Shown here one piece after another: positions 12,220-26,187 of a stretch of DNA of 64,000 bases (positions are counted from its first letter, which is position 1; each line of letters opens with the position of its first letter). The position numbers and the translations under genes were made by a program. The stretch comes from Lithospermum erythrorhizon (Eukaryota > Streptophyta > Magnoliopsida > Boraginales > Boraginaceae), in assembly GCA_019722365.1 (NCBI GenBank), contig JADFUC010002159.1, forward strand, positions 1 to 64,000, read 5' to 3'. The notes below the pieces were generated by a model that was not told the origin of the DNA, did not search any database, and saw only the letters and a list, made by a program, of their open reading frames with translations.

Positions 12220-14543
12220 TGAATAACCCGAATGCTATGATTCAAGTGAATAAATTGAGACGCTCTACTTTAAACAACTCGAACTAAGGCGTCGCCAGAT
12301 AAATTTACCGTCACCATCTTTTCCTCCTAATCCAAGAAAAGAGAAATGACACTCTACGCCAGACACCTCCTTACTTCGCTTCTTAGACACCCTCGTGCTT
12401 GCTTATAAACTTACTTCAAGGCTAAGCAACTTCATTTCTATAAATAAAGATAAACTAAAGAAAAGAAACACACACAAATACCTCCTTAGTTTAATAGAGC
12501 TAAGAACTCCCTCCTTTCCTAACAAATTTCTTTCCTTTCGATATTATTCTCATCTTAAATCATAATCTTAAAGTTCTTTCAAGTTTCAAAAAGGAAAAGG
12601 TATAAGTATATCCTTTTATTGGTTATATAACTAGTTGTATAATTATGCCAAGTTACTTTTTGGTCAATTAGCTAAACTCATCCATTACCATCGTTGTGAG
12701 TTCATATTTAATGGTTTAAATATAAGATGTCAAGGCGGTAGGCTACTTAATTTATCTAATTAAATTTGTCGAAAAGTACAAAGAAAAATTGATTACTTAT
12801 AATATATATAAAATAAATTACGTAATCATATGTTAGTTCTAGTTTAACTATGTAATAGATTTTAGATAGATTTATTCAATTTAGATTCTTTCGATACAAC
12901 TAATATAGTTTGATATCGACAAAAGTTAAATGGGTATGTGAGTATAACGTAAAATAGGATGAAATTGCATATCTTTAAGAGAGTCACAAATTTAGTAGTC
13001 ATTGTTATTAAAGTTACTAAAATAAAAGTAATTATTTTATTATTATATTTTTAGGGTTATCGAGTAGTTCCTTCCTGCAGTGTGTGTTGTCAGATATTTG
13101 GCTTGGCTTCGAGGTGAGTATTTATATCATGCGACATAACCTTTCATATATCAGGTATATGTAAGCTGTATAGTTTTTACTAAACGAAAGCTATATACGT
13201 GATACGCGATATCGGTACTGCAATATCGAGTATCGTCATGTAATCACAAGTGATATATGATTCAGGAGTAATGCATCATACGATCGTAACTTATTACATA
13301 TACGTTTATGTGTGTCATATATATGTGTGTCGTTGGTCGAAGCCAGCAGGATAAATAGTTGTCTATATTGTATACGGGTGCTTGATAATGAAATGTTACA
13401 ATTCGTATGTTTAAGTACGGGTCAATGAAATCAGATGCATTTGTATATACATACGATGTGGGAGATTTATTGGTGGTTTGTGGATATCAGAGTAACGCGC
13501 TTCCTCAAGCAAATTTCAAGAGTTACAAATGCAGCCGATGCGCTCGGAGAAGAGTCGAGCACATCCCAAGAGTCGAAAGCACATCCTAAGAGCTACAGAT
13601 GCGGGCTGACAAGGCCTGATACCCCAAGAGCGCGACGCGTTAACGGCTCGATAGCCTAAGCACCTGTGAGACGCTGGATGTGCCTGATAGCCCAAGAGCT
13701 ACCGACGTGGCTGAAGTGCGCCCGATAGCCTAAAGCTACAAACGCGTAGACGTGCTCTCAGATTACAGCGCGGTAGATAAACCTCAAAGGCTTAATTTTG
13801 ACACAAGAGGCTCCCCGAGGCCGAGGAGTATTCTCATCTAATCGTGTAAACGAATGCAAAGAGCGTATTTTGTTGGTCTTCGCTTCGCTTGGTGTGTAGG
13901 CAACGAATGTCGTTGTTTTTCCTCTATTGGGTGGTGGTGTGTAATTTCAATAAAATGGAGCAGTTGGATTGCTTGTATGATATAGCTGGGATGCTATCGA
14001 TCGTACGGGATAGTTTATTTCGCTGGATTATTTGATATGATTAGGTTATCGATAGTATCAATTATTCCTGGATTATTTGAGAAGTGGATTATATTAAAAT
14101 TGTTGAGACTATATGTTTACTTCCATGATATATGTTGTTTAGTTACGGTTCGTTATATAAATATTCAATGAGCTTCCAGCTTACTCCCTTTATTCGAGAC
14201 TCTCCCAAAATTTTTGTAGTTTAAGGAGACGATCGTATGCCACTCATCTTTGTAAGGAGTCGAGTATAATCATAGTATAGTCTGGGTGTTCAGATATCCT
14301 CATCAGCCTTTCAAATAGCAGATTCTGTGGTCAGGTCAAAGCATGTATTTAGAAAATGTGATTTATATGATTTGTACGATTGATGAAATCAGGAAGTGTA
14401 ATATTGTTGTTGTCTTTAGATCATCCTGGCATATTACGCTTGTATTTTCCTTCATTATTTTGGTCCAGTCAGGCTGCACTGATGTTCATATGTTGCCTGG
14501 CCAACCTAACTTCGTATGCATCAATCTCGGACGGGTCGTTATA
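12220..14543 (+). repeat. 5' LTR of element X
   Basis: Matches the 3' LTR in the same order. Landmarks are the leader CAAGGCTAAGCAACTTCATT (near 12417, compare 21377), AATCATAATCTTAAAGTTCTTTCAAG (near 12559, compare 21521), the ~36-bp tandem repeat block near 13500-13760 (compare 22440-22640) and GGATTATTTGATATGATTAGG (near 14026, compare 22898). The end GGGTCGTTATA is followed by the primer-site remnant. Confidence 0.85.
13490..13765. repeat. ~36-bp tandem repeats inside the X LTR
   Basis: Variants of GATAGCCCAAGAGCTAC, followed by GACGC-type text and GTGC, recur several times. The corresponding place in the 3' LTR (22440-22640) carries the same kind of array with a different number and quality of units. 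Array variation between two LTRs of one element fits slippage after insertion. Confidence 0.65.
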
Positions 14544-14560
14544 AATTTCCGAATGTGAGC
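14544..14560 (+). other. Degraded primer-binding site of element X
   Basis: Directly after the LTR end the sequence reads AATTTCCGAATGTGAGC followed by ATAGGTTT. Related elements read TTTGGTATCAGAGCATAGGTTT here; the flanks and the GAGC part are kept and the centre is mutated. This places the 5' LTR/interior boundary and supports priming by initiator methionine tRNA in the ancestral element. Confidence 0.6.
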
Positions 14561-17500
14561 ATAGGTTTCGCTGTGGTGTCCCAGCAGGGTTGCGCGCCTA
14601 GCTCCAAGATGGTCGAGGAGTTGTCAATATTTGAGTCTTCTGCGGAGTTTCAACCTTCCTTCTTTCGCTGACCGAGCACCGCTGGTGACGCCTACCTGTA
14701 AGATTTTCGCTTAGCTACGCATTTGGTGACCCTTAGGGAAAGATCGATGATGAATCGTATTCGTTGTTACGAAATGGCCATGCGTTCAAGCCGATTGCAA
14801 GTTTGGTGAATATACAATCAAGTTGGATTAGAAAAAAGAGCCCACGATTTTCATTGATGATATTTATTAAGAACGCTGAGTCGAAAGAGATTTTATTTTT
14901 ACTCCTCGATAAATCTGCTGTTATAGTAGAGGATGTGAACTCAAGGTCAAACCTATGAGAAACGAGACGCTAAGATATGCACGGATATGTTGGAATTTTT
15001 TGGAAGGAGAAAAAGATATGCCAAAAAGATGTCAAAGGAGTCTCTAATGTTGATTTTGGAATTGTTAAGAGATTGACGATTTATAAAATCTTAGAATGTT
15101 AAGGGTGTTGAGGTGGAAATTATGATTTATATTTTAAGGGTAATCATGTAATTAGGTGTAAGGTCAGTTGATCCTAGACATATAAAGTTAAACCTTTGGG
15201 CACTAGGAATAATTAGTGGGGAAGAAATGTTGGCGATAATCATGAGAAGTTGTACCCAAGTTGTTAAAGTAGAGTGAGAATTAATTTAGTTGACGTGACA
15301 AGGACGGATCACTCAGTGGAATATGAGAATAAGTTTAATAAATCTTGTTATCCGTCAAGGAGTATGAATAAGTGGTTGTAAATGGGTTGAAAATGAATAT
15401 TATAGTTCGTCACATTATGAAGTTTCTAGTTGCTTAAGCTCGCTGAAAGTGTTGCCTCAAGAAGTGTTGAACGATGGAAATTCCGGGACCATGGAAGGAA
15501 GAAAAGATGTTTAGTTATATGAATAAATAAACATTTAAGTGAAATGGAAATCTCGAACATTGGAAAGAGTCCCAGGAGGAAGAATTATTTTAAGAAAAAT
15601 TAGTCGATATACCATTCGAGGAATTTAGAGAAATTAATGATGAAATAGAAAGTTTAACTCAGCAGAATCATATTAAGATGATAAGATTCAGTTTGGAAGT
15701 TTGTCTCAAAGTCCAATGTACTGTTTGCCATCCATTCTTTCCAAGATAATGAAACTCTGAGACTGAATATATAGTGTTGATTAATTGGATGAAATAATGA
15801 TGTTAGTTGGATGGAAATAGATTATTTAAGGTCAGGATAAATGGAGGAAATTCTGCGTGAATTATGTAACATGATCGAGAATCGGTTGAAATAAGTAACG
15901 AATCTAGTATGATGATATTTTGAAGAAAATATGAAGTATAAAATGCGTGAGATAAATTTGGTGATACAGGTGAATTATCAAACGCTTAATTGATGATGCA
16001 ATTTAGTTGTCGAGCAATCGAGGAAGAAATGAAAGCGGAAGCTGATAATTTCGGCGGGGCATTTAATCTATCAGATGAAAAAATGTATAAAGGAGGATAT
16101 TTATTCGAGAAAAGATGAAATTTTAGGCTGATGAGTTGGGTAGAGTTTAAGGAGTGTCGAATTTGGCAAAGTAAGATTGAGTGATTTGAATAAATGTTTT
16201 AATAAGTTATAGATAAATAGATCGTAAGGTACGGATCGACTTTATCAAGAATAGATGACTATGACATTCCGTATGATAAGAGGAGTAAGGCTTGACATAT
16301 TATAATTTTCCTCGTCAAGTAATAACATATTAACGCTTCAACCGAAAGATCGAGAGCAAATATTTCGATTTTGGAGTTGAAGTTAATAGATTTAAAGTTG
16401 TTCTTAAATATTTTGTATGTTATCCTATGATATCAGATGGAATTCCCTTAAATTATAAGAGAGTTGAAATACCGCTTGCTCTGAGGAAGCTGGACTAACA
16501 AGAGGGAAAAAAATTAGTAGAATTTAGTAGTAGAATATCAATTAGTCTCGAATCTCATTAATAAGAAAGAGACACACACGTATCGCTTCATAAATGGAAG
16601 GCTTGAAGCTAGTTGTTTAAAGAATAACAGATGGAAGCTTGGAATCGATTGTGGCGCCAAGATGTTTTGACGTTATCCTATGGTAGAATATATATGGTTG
16701 CACTGATAAGTCGAGAATAATTACGGAAACGAGCCCAATGGCCGTATAACGCGAGACTCGTAGTTTCAAAGGATTGCGATTTGAAGAGAATAATTGGTAG
16801 CATGAGAGGAAAACAGAGGTCGCCGAACTATAACTCTGTATGAAATTTAAATTCATATTTACGATCCTCACGATGATTCCTGAGATATGCTCGATAAAGA
16901 TTATAGTTGAATTAATGAAAGTAGATTTACAAATTTCCCCATCGATTGATTATAAAGTGGTAAACGTGGGTACAAATGTTATGTTGAGTAAATCATGATC
17001 CATATGGTAACGGTCTCGTGACACGAGCCAAAATGTGAACGCCCTCACAAGTGTGTTCAAAAGAGTTGTTAAATTATGAAGCTAGGTCGACATCAATTAG
17101 AATACAACCCGTGAAATTCATGAATTCAAGGAAAAATAGCAGAAATGTTAAGGGTGTCGATCTAGTATGCACTCCTCAATGGAAGGCAAATGACCATTAA
17201 AGCGAGGATATAAGACGATTGACGTGTAAGCCCGATTTACCGTGATCCGAGCAATTTAACTAAGAAGCGAAGTTGTTCATAGTAATAATAAATATCCAAG
17301 CGCATCGACGGCAATCTAACTGGCTATCAAGGAAATGTTGAATTCTAATATGTCGAGATTTGTACGGGAGAAAATGAAATATGACTCTAAAAGAGTGATG
17401 AAGAAAGACTATGGTTAATAAAAAAATGGATACAAACTACGCATTTAGTCGGGCTTTTAAGAATGTTAATGATAAACGAAGAAGTGACATTAGTGAATTA

Positions 17501-18889
17501 TATAATATAACTTTGGAGAATATGACTAAGGATGCATGAAACCGTAAGGGAATGATGGTTGTCTAAAGAAATACAAACGTGATCGCTGTTATAACGCGAT
17601 CGGGTGTATATTGAATCAAGATATTGATAAAATGATGTACTTATGGTTTGTATGTTTTATGATATGATGATGATATGAATGAAAATGACACACTTAAAGG
17701 AAAAAATATGATATTTAGAAGAGTATGGTGATGAAATCATGATTGTATGAAAATGATGGCGCGATACGGATGGATGCGCAAAGATGTCGTGTATCGATGC
17801 TGGTGATATAATATAATGTATACATATACATGGGCAAGTAATGAATAACGGTAACAGCCTTGCATGTTATATATATATCAGCGCTGTGGTCATGAATGAA
17901 ATGCTATCATGATTGTTATGTTATAATGATAGTTAGAGCCGACATGAATATATTATGAGGTGGTGTTATAAATATATATCTGTGGAAGTATTAAGAAGTT
18001 TTTGGGGTTATTGCAACGTGTCACGCGCTTAGTTGTATATCAGCCTGGGTGACTACTTATATTCAAGGTCAAAAACAATATTAATTTAAAATTTAAGAGT
18101 TGGTTTGATAAGTGGAGTCACTTGTATACGAATGAATCTAAACATCTCTAGTGTGATATATATGGCGGTTGACAATGAGTGATGATAATTGTGTAGAGTC
18201 GCATTATAATGAAATGCGGAGGTACGGACAGCACCATGAAGGTATGTTATGTGGTATATGCTATGTCAATGTATGATACAAGTTATAATAGGTATGCATA
18301 GAAATGAAAGTATGAAATTATAGTATATTTGATGTGTGGTAGATTTTATGTTAAGCGAACTAAGTGATCGTGGGTGTTTAATGATTGGAATTGTACGATG
18401 TGGCCGCGAACGATAATCCATAAGTAAACATGTGTAAAACGATAATTGACAAGTAATGCTGAAGTAAAACGATATCGGTGACATCATTTCAGTTTTATAT
18501 AATGTATGATTATGGTTGGGTATCAACTATTCTTTGGGGCGTGTCAGAATATACTTGCAATGGAGTAACTGAACTATAATAGTCGAATGAGAATATATAT
18601 ATATGGGGTTGGCTCTAATTTTGCTTGAATATGTAGAAATGATACGATAATGAATATTGAAATAGAGGCATGTAGATGTTATCAATGGATAGTATAATCT
18701 TAGGTGATAGCTCGAGTGTGCTAATGTGTTTATTAGATATTATGTGAATCGTGAAGATGATTACTATAATGTGAAAATTTGTTTGAAGCGATAAGATGTT
18801 GTGATATTAGATAATAAGAGCGTATTGAAAGCAGTCATGCATAATAAGACAAATCGAAGCCTGAAAGAAATTTCGGCGACGAAATTTTA
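14561..18889 (+). other. Non-coding interior of element X
   Basis: I see no retroviral protein motif in any frame. The part from about 14690 to 16640 aligns in reverse with element Y (61625 down to 61205, then 56131 down to about 54740), with long recognisable blocks such as GAATATGAGAATAA (near 15320) and AGAAAGTTTAACT (near 15648). The part from about 17600 to 18540 is AT-rich with TATATATA runs and repeated ATGATAT words. It appears to be a conserved non-coding interior rather than a broken polyprotein. Confidence 0.6.
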
Positions 18890-18903
18890 TAAGGATGGTG
18901 GAT
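18890..18903 (+). other. Polypurine tract of element X
   Basis: The sequence GACGAAATTTTATAAGGATGGTGGAT ends at the LTR start TGAAATAATCC. Plant long-LTR Ty3-type elements typically carry GACGAAATTT followed by a purine run at this position. It fixes the left edge of the 3' LTR and the plus orientation. Confidence 0.65.
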
Positions 18904-21900
18904 TGAAATAATCCGAATGTTTATGACTCAAGTAATAATTGAGTATTTCTCTACTTAAAACAAACTCGAACTAGACAAGTGTATAGCTAAGTACTACTCA
19001 TGTTTTCCCCTCCTAACTAAGAAAGGAAATGACACCTCCTACTTGCTTCTTAGACACCTCGTGCTTTCTTATACACTACTTCTCGAAATAACCCGCTCCG
19101 TATAAAGATTTTTCTTAATGCGATTCTAATTGCCCGGTTGAGTGTTTTATGTTGCTAAAAAAAAATTAATGGAATAATGATAATACGGGTCGAAATATAA
19201 TATATTTTGAGAATAGAAATTTAGCATGAGTCATGGTTCGAATTAGTTGGTAAACCAATTGCAGGTCGAAATTTGCGGTAACCAAACTCAACTCCACTTA
19301 AGGGCTCCCACTTTTCCACCTACCACCACTAATACTTATACTTATCATCATTTTGAGCTTATCACCAAAACTTCTTTCTTTCTTCTCCTCAAGTGGAATG
19401 GCCGAACCCCCTAAATTTCCCGCTAAACAATAAATTTTCTTCCATTTTCTCTTGAGAAACTTGTTTGATTCCCCCACCTCAAATCTTGTTCCCCATCTTA
19501 AGGTTAATAAAGGTATGAGTTTTAATCTTCAAATCTCATCATTTAAAGCTCGAGTTGACTTTTCATATAGTTTGACTTTGTGTCGACTTTTAGATCTTGA
19601 TTTTATTATGGTATATAATTGTTATCTAAGTATCTAAGCTGACAGATGATTTCGAAAAGAATTATTCGTGTTGAAGCGAAGCCAGGATGCCGACTTTATC
19701 GATTTTCTAAATTGACTTTAAAATGGTAATACATGAGGTTAGAGGGACTTTAATATAGTTGAATCGGGTATAGAATCATATTCGATAATGGATAGTAGAT
19801 ATCGCAATAGAAAGTTCGGGGAAAAGTCTGTATGGTAATTAAAAGCTTGAATTGGAGGTTGTATTTACGGGTTAATTAGTTGTTAATCGATTGGCCGGAT
19901 CGATTAGAACGCGCTTTTAAGATGTTATTGTTTGTGGGTAATAAGTGATGACGAATTGAGATTTTCGAGGTTGGCGATTGAACATAAATACGTTGGAATG
20001 TTAGGAAGGTATACTAATCTCGGGGAATAGGATGATTGCTAAGAGTTGTAAATCGAATCGTAGACGGGTAACACTGGCTTATATAGATGTTAAGTGAAGT
20101 TATTCGCACGTTATAATGTATAATTTTTTAAATAGGAGTTTGGTACCGGATCTGAAGACAAAGGATCGCATGTAGCTATCATTACTACTTTGGGCTCGAA
20201 AGGAAGATAAATTCACTTTTACCTTCATATATATATATCATGCTATATATTTTTCATGTGTCGTTGAGACTATTTTGATGATTGTGTGACTATGATTGAT
20301 ATTACGTGGAAATTATGATTTATGATGCATATTATGAAATAACCTAGATTTGATCGACATTACGAGATAACTATGATTATGAAGATGCTATGACATAATC
20401 GAGATTATGATTTTACATTACGAGATAGTTTTGGATATAATTCATGCTATGAAATTGCCAGGCCGCAATACGCTATGGTCATGTTGGACAGCATGGTGGT
20501 CAAAGGCAGATGCTTGATTGCTTTATGTGTTATTTCATGAGCGCGGTGACCCCACCGGGAGGTTTCAGCGGTGTGTATATTACAGGTAGCCCTGGATTCG
20601 GGAGGCTTGTGCGAGCATGCGACATTGCGGGGCGCCGGCTTTATTTTATGATGGAAAGCGGAGGCCTCTATCTGACATATTCGAGGTGGATTCTCTATAT
20701 GTGTATTATTCGAGGGCGGATTCTTTCACTTGATGACTTCGTGTCGGTATTGTTTCCTTTAAATGAATATGCATTAGTTATGAATATAACTCATGCGTAT
20801 AGCCACGTAACATCAGATAAGAGAAATCTACGTGATATGCGGGACAACATTTATTAAGCAATTCTCGCTTAATGTATCGCCAAGATACGATATATTTATA
20901 TATATATATATAAACATGAATATATGTGATGGAATCAGATCATGGTATTTGTATTCACTCAGCCTTAATAGTTGACACCCTATTCTCTAAGCGGGCTGCT
21001 TCATGCCCAGGTTTCTAGGAGCGATCGGCTGGCGTGGGCCGAGGAGCCGCTTTTGCCGAAATATGGAGATCATAGCGTAGCGCGCGTATGGAAGTCCTCA
21101 TATCACCATTTTTGGTTGTCGCGTTTTGTATATTTTGCATCGCTAAGAACAGATTGACGGTCCGTTGTCATACCTTCCATAGCCGTATCTCTCGATTTGG
21201 CCCCGTTGTTCCGTTATTTTGTTGGACGATTGCTGGAACAATTCACGATGGAATAGGAGTTTTATTTTGATAACGCTAGCGTGTTATTTTGTTATCGTAT
21301 CCATCGCTTCGGTGACTCGCATACGTTGTTAATGATCTTAACCTCGTATGGCCGAAATAAGCGGTCGTTACAACTTCAAGGCTAAACAACTTCATTTTTA
21401 TACATAAAGAAAAACTAAAGAAAAGCAAACACACACAAAATTTCCTCCTCCTCGCTTTCCATTAGTAAGGCAGACCTCCCCTTCTTAACAAATTTTCTTC
21501 CTTTGATGTTATTCTCCTCTAAATCATAATCTTAAAGTTCTTTCAAGCTTTCAAGGCGAAATGTATAGTTATCCTTTTATTACTATATAACTAGTTGTAT
21601 AATTATGCCAAGTTACTTTAATTAGCTAAACTCATCCATTAACGATCACAGTTCGGGGATTTAATAATTTAAATATAAGTATGTCATTATAGGCTACGAA
21701 TTTATCTAGAATTAAATTCTTGTCAAGTATGTAGTAAATTGATTAGTTATAATATACATAAAATAAATTATTTAATCATGTTAGTTCTAGCTTAACTATG
21801 TAATAGATTTTGGATAGAAGTATTCAATTTAGATTCTTTGATATATAATATAGTTCGATATATAGACAAAAGTTAAAATGGATATAGTAGTATAATATCA

Positions 21901-23389
21901 CAAAATAGGATGGAATTATATGTTTAATATAGTCTACAAATTTAGTAGATGTTGTTAGTTAAAGTTACTAAAATAAAATTAATTGTTAGTATTATGTTTT
22001 TACGTGCGGTTATCAAGTAGTTGATTCGGGGTAGCAAAAGTTATTGATATTTGGCTTGGCTTCGGTGTGACTATTTATACGACATAACCTTTCATGGCAT
22101 TATGTATAGGTAATTTGTATAATTTTTAATGAACGGTTATATACGTGATACGTGATATCGGTGACTTAGCACGTTGAGTATTTTCATGTAATCGGGCCAG
22201 ATATTCCGGAAGATGCAGACATATCTCACGATTGTGAATCTCTATTACATAAGTGTTTATGTTAGTGCCGATATATATGCGTGTCGCCGGGTCGAAGTCA
22301 GGGTAACAGTTGTCTATATTGTATATGGGGTGCTGATAATGAAATGTTATACCTAATTTGTTTAAGTATGGGTCACGAGTCAGAACATGAGATATACATA
22401 CGACGTGAGATTTACTGGGTGGTTCATGGATATTGTATAACGTGGCTCTACTAGCCCCAAGAAATCTACAGATAAGGCTGATGTGTTCTAAAAGAGCTGG
22501 GGCGATGCGTTAACGTGTTCGATAGCCCAAGACCTGTAGACGCTGGGTTGATGTGCTTTGATAGCCCAAGAGCTACCGACGCTGCCTGAATGCGGCTCGA
22601 TAGCCTCCAAAAAGCCACAAACGCGGTGACGTGTCTCCGCATTTCGGCAAAGCGGTGATAAACCCTCAGGTCGCATTCGACACAAAGGAAGCCCCCGGAG
22701 GTCGAGGGTATTCCGCCTAATTGGTGCAAAACGTAGCCGGCCGCAGTGTATTTGTCGGGTTCGCTGCTTGGTGCAGAGGCAACGAATGACGTTGTTTTTC
22801 CCCTATTAGACTCTAATAAATGGAGTAGAAGTTATTGAGCCGTCAGATGATATAAAGGATGTTATTGGATCACATGCTGATAGTTTATTTCATTGGATTA
22901 TTTGATATGATTAGGTTATTTGATAGTATTGAATTATTCGATTATTTGAGAAGTGGATTATGGGCTAAATTGTCGAGACTATATGTTTACTCTATGCATA
23001 TATGTTAAGTTAGTTACGTCTGCTATATAAATATTCAATAGCCTAAATTACCCTTTATTTGGAGACCCCCAAAATTTTGTAAATAAGGAAATGCTTCAAG
23101 GTACCATCTTACGGCAAGTGAGTCAAAGATAATCATAGGTATAATGAGCTGCTATGATATCCCCAACTGCCTCAGCGGCATTTTCTACGCCGTGTCAAAG
23201 CATGTATTTGGAAACGTGATGTATATGATTGCATCGATCGATGAAATCATATGTAATATTGTTATTGCCTTTAGATCACCATCTGTATAGTTATTGTATT
23301 TTTTCCTTCATTATTTCGTCCGTGTCAGATGGTGACTCGATGTTCATGTCACAATAACCTAACCTCGTGACGCAGACTGACTCGTCACA
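18904..23389 (+). repeat. 3' LTR of element X, interrupted by solo LTR D
   Basis: The first 179 bp (18904-19082) match the start of the 5' LTR, including the CACCTCGTGCTTTCTTATA-like leader. The match resumes at 21373 after LTR D and runs to about 23389, where a CTAACCTCG-type end corresponds to the 5' LTR terminus. Without the insert the LTR is about 2.2 kb. The right edge is degraded and I could not define a target duplication for X itself. Confidence 0.8.
19083..21372 (+). mobile_element. Solo LTR D (2.29 kb) nested in the X 3' LTR
   Basis: It starts TCGAAATAACCCGCTCC, most simply TGAAATAACCCG with one extra base, and ends GCGGTCGTTACA. It is flanked by the exact 5-bp target duplication ACTTC (19078-19082 and 21373-21377). 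There is no interior or partner LTR, so it is a solo LTR left by LTR-LTR recombination. The 115-codon frame near 20510-20857 inside it resembles no protein I know and is probably chance. Confidence 0.85.
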
Positions 23390-24280
23390 CGTGGGCGTTT
23401 TCCCCGCGGTTTAAAATTTAACTTAGAGAAATCTCTGCGAGCTATTCAATATTCTGTTAAGCCAGAATCTTTTAACGATTTTCTGACGCTTCTTTTGATA
23501 ATAAATTGGGGCAGGCTGCTTCCGCCAATACTCGCTCGACGGGCTGGTTTGTTTCTTTGCGCGATCATTTAACTTAATCAAGGCTGATTTTTGCAAAGAT
23601 CCTGACTTCATTAATTAAAAAAGCACAACTCGAAATCTAAGAAACCCTAAATAGAGCCTATTTTAGAGGGCCCCTCGGACTTTGGAGTCTTCTGCTTTAA
23701 ACGATCTTTCTATTTATTTTAAACCACGCGCTCTTCCGGAATCTCCGCTTGCACTCACATAGCCAAAATTAATCAATAAAATTTGGGGATTTTCTTATTT
23801 CAACCTAATTTTAATTGATACTTAATTGCCATTATTTCTAACCCTAATGAGCTTAAATTGTGGTTAATTAACGTGAAACACTTCATTATTTTAATTTCAA
23901 TTAATTTTAGGATTTCAATTCTCTGTGAAACCGTTATTCATCGTAGGGCTTGAATTTGGCTTCAATCGAGAACTTAATTAGCCACGTGGCATTTTCTATT
24001 AACACAATTTTAATTAATTTGATTAATTCATCTTAATTAATTTAATTAATTTTTTAATAAATTTTCACTGTCTACAATGGCGCCAACATTTTGTGATTGA
24101 GTGAAATTTTTATAATAAAATAATATTATAACATTGTTTTAAAGAAATTCAATGTCAAATTTCAGAAAAAAACATCTAATAGCCAAAATTCTCATTCGAT
24201 AAACAAACATGTTAATTAAAAATAATTGAAATGATACATTGTATTCATTATTCAATTGCCATATATTTTTAGTATGAGAA
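23390..24280. other. Gene-free AT-rich stretch
   Basis: Runs such as TTAATTAATTTGATTAATT near 24008 dominate. No gene or clear repeat boundary is visible. It might include the remainder of the older minus-strand LTR that X split at 12220, but I could not confirm this by alignment. Confidence 0.5.
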
Positions 24281-24284
24281 CTAT

Positions 24285-24521
24285 AGGCTAAATTTCATCT
24301 AGGCACCTGCACTATTGAGAATATTTTAAATAGACACATAAATATTTCAAACCTTCAAATAGGAACCTGGGCTACATTTTTTGCACTCAGACTTTCGAAA
24401 TCGTGACACCTAAAGTATTTGAGGAGAAAATCAATTTTGAAAAGGGTAATTATGTCAAATAACTTTAAACTCACTCATCTATTATAATTAACCTAACCAT
24501 ACCTCATTTCTAACTCATCCA
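24285..24521. repeat. Left terminal inverted repeat (~240 bp)
   Basis: This segment is the reverse complement, with scattered differences, of 30893-31130. Shared landmarks are CTAAATTTCATCT near the outer end, ATATTTTAAATAGACA in the middle, GGGTAATTATGTCAAATAACTTT further in, and CATTTCTAACTCATCCA at the inner end. Long inverted termini suggest a DNA transposon of Mutator-like (MULE) type. I did not find a transposase or a clear 9-bp target duplication. Confidence 0.75.
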
Positions 24522-26187
24522 TGTTCTTCATTTCTTTTGCTCATAATCTTTATATAAGCTACAACTTGATATCTTGCAACATATATTACGAGGTTTATTT
24601 GAATAACCCGCCTGCCCCCCGAGACGTGAAATGGCCATCAACCTAAATAATCGAAATACTTCAATCGATGGATAAATAAAAAACAATGATTTCATTTAAC
24701 GTGACGATAAAAATAATACAATCCCCGTCCATCGCGAACTAACCAACACTACCACAACCGAAAAGCAATAATATAAATACAACATCAAACAAACGGGTTT
24801 TACAACCGAGACAACAATAATTATTAAGTACAACAAAACTCCAAAGAATATAAAACTACGACCTGGCTGAGAGAATCTCAAGCCACCATCGCCACCTCCT
24901 CAGTATCGCTAGCCTACTCGGCCAATGCATCTCGGCCATCTCAAGTAATAACCTAGGTACGAAACGCCCGCCTGCTGTGGAAAATAGGAGTCACCTAAAA
25001 AGTTTAGTGAATACAAATATCACAGACGTTAACCTACCACTCATATAAACAAGGATAATTCAAGACCCTTACCTATTTAACGACTATCCACCTCAATAGT
25101 TATATTTTATATACTCCTCTCGACAAAGATAAATCTTTTCTTAATGGTTTTCCGATTAACACCGATAAATCCACACTACCAACAACTTACTCACAAAGAT
25201 AATCTTAATCATGTGGAGAGATATCTCTATTTGTTATCTTCCTTAAGTATAGCTAATTCCCCGACAATATACAACTCAAACATATATCCTAAATATCTCA
25301 TAACCTGCTATTACTAACTCAACCACTTATCTTTAGTTCACCTTAAAGCGCTTACTCCTCGCTTATAGTCATACACCCTCTTTATGACTTCTAAATATTT
25401 TGTAAGAACCTCCAAATCATATCATTATCTCTTTAATACAAATGGAAGAACGATTCTTAAATCAAGATAACTTAAGTACTGAATTATCTCACCCAAATTC
25501 TTTCATTTAGTCTACTTTAACTTATTCACCGTGAATGGTATCAACGCTTTGATAGTCACAACCCATATACTAACACGCTCAATCCAACTTTCCACTATAT
25601 ATATAAAATCTCATCAACATCATCTATAGATTAGCCCTCGATCGCCGCTTAATTTTTATACCTAACGCCTCATTCAAAAAGCATCCTCAACCATTAACCA
25701 ACTCAACTTTCTTTAACCTTAAAGCATGTATAACGATTAATACCAACTTGTGCACTCCACAAGAAAATCTCTGGAGCAATATTATCAATAATCAACCGAA
25801 ACCTAATTCACATAATTTCATCAAGCGCAACATCTAGTATAATCAAGACAACGCTCATAAACTAATAAACAAAAATGATCATACAACACCATACAAAATT
25901 TAAAACAACATATCAAATATGAATAAGACATATATATATATCCGTATTCACCTAATAAGGTCATACAACATAATTCCAAAGAAAGTCTCGTATATAACAC
26001 ATGTAGAGACATAATAGACACAAGAAAGCATACAATCACCCGTAAAGAACTCAAGAGGCTCAACAACGACTATAACTTTACCATCGAACCATCTACTTCC
26101 TCATATCCCTACAACTATACTAACCTCTAATGCGCAAGAGCATATGCTCAATCCAACCTACCCGCAGGAACGGACCAATCGATAATC

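Larger units (their letters stand above)
12220..23389 (+). mobile_element. Element X: long-LTR retrotransposon with a non-coding interior
   Basis: Two direct LTRs of about 2.2-2.3 kb flank a 4.4-kb interior. They start TGAATAACCCGAAT (12220) and TGAAATAATCCGAAT (18904); the left one ends GGGTCGTTATA (14543). A degraded primer site follows the left LTR and a polypurine tract precedes the right one, so the orientation is plus. The interior has no recognisable gag or pol frame, only short closed frames, which fits a large non-autonomous (LARD-like) element. The same interior is present in element Y at 54.4-63.4 kb. The right LTR is split by solo LTR D (19083-21372). The LTRs are diverged by many substitutions and indels, so the insertion is old. 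Confidence 0.85.

Noticed and set aside
20510..20857. 115-codon open frame
   Set aside because: Lies wholly inside solo LTR D, has no known motif and LTRs of this family are not expected to code for a protein of this size.
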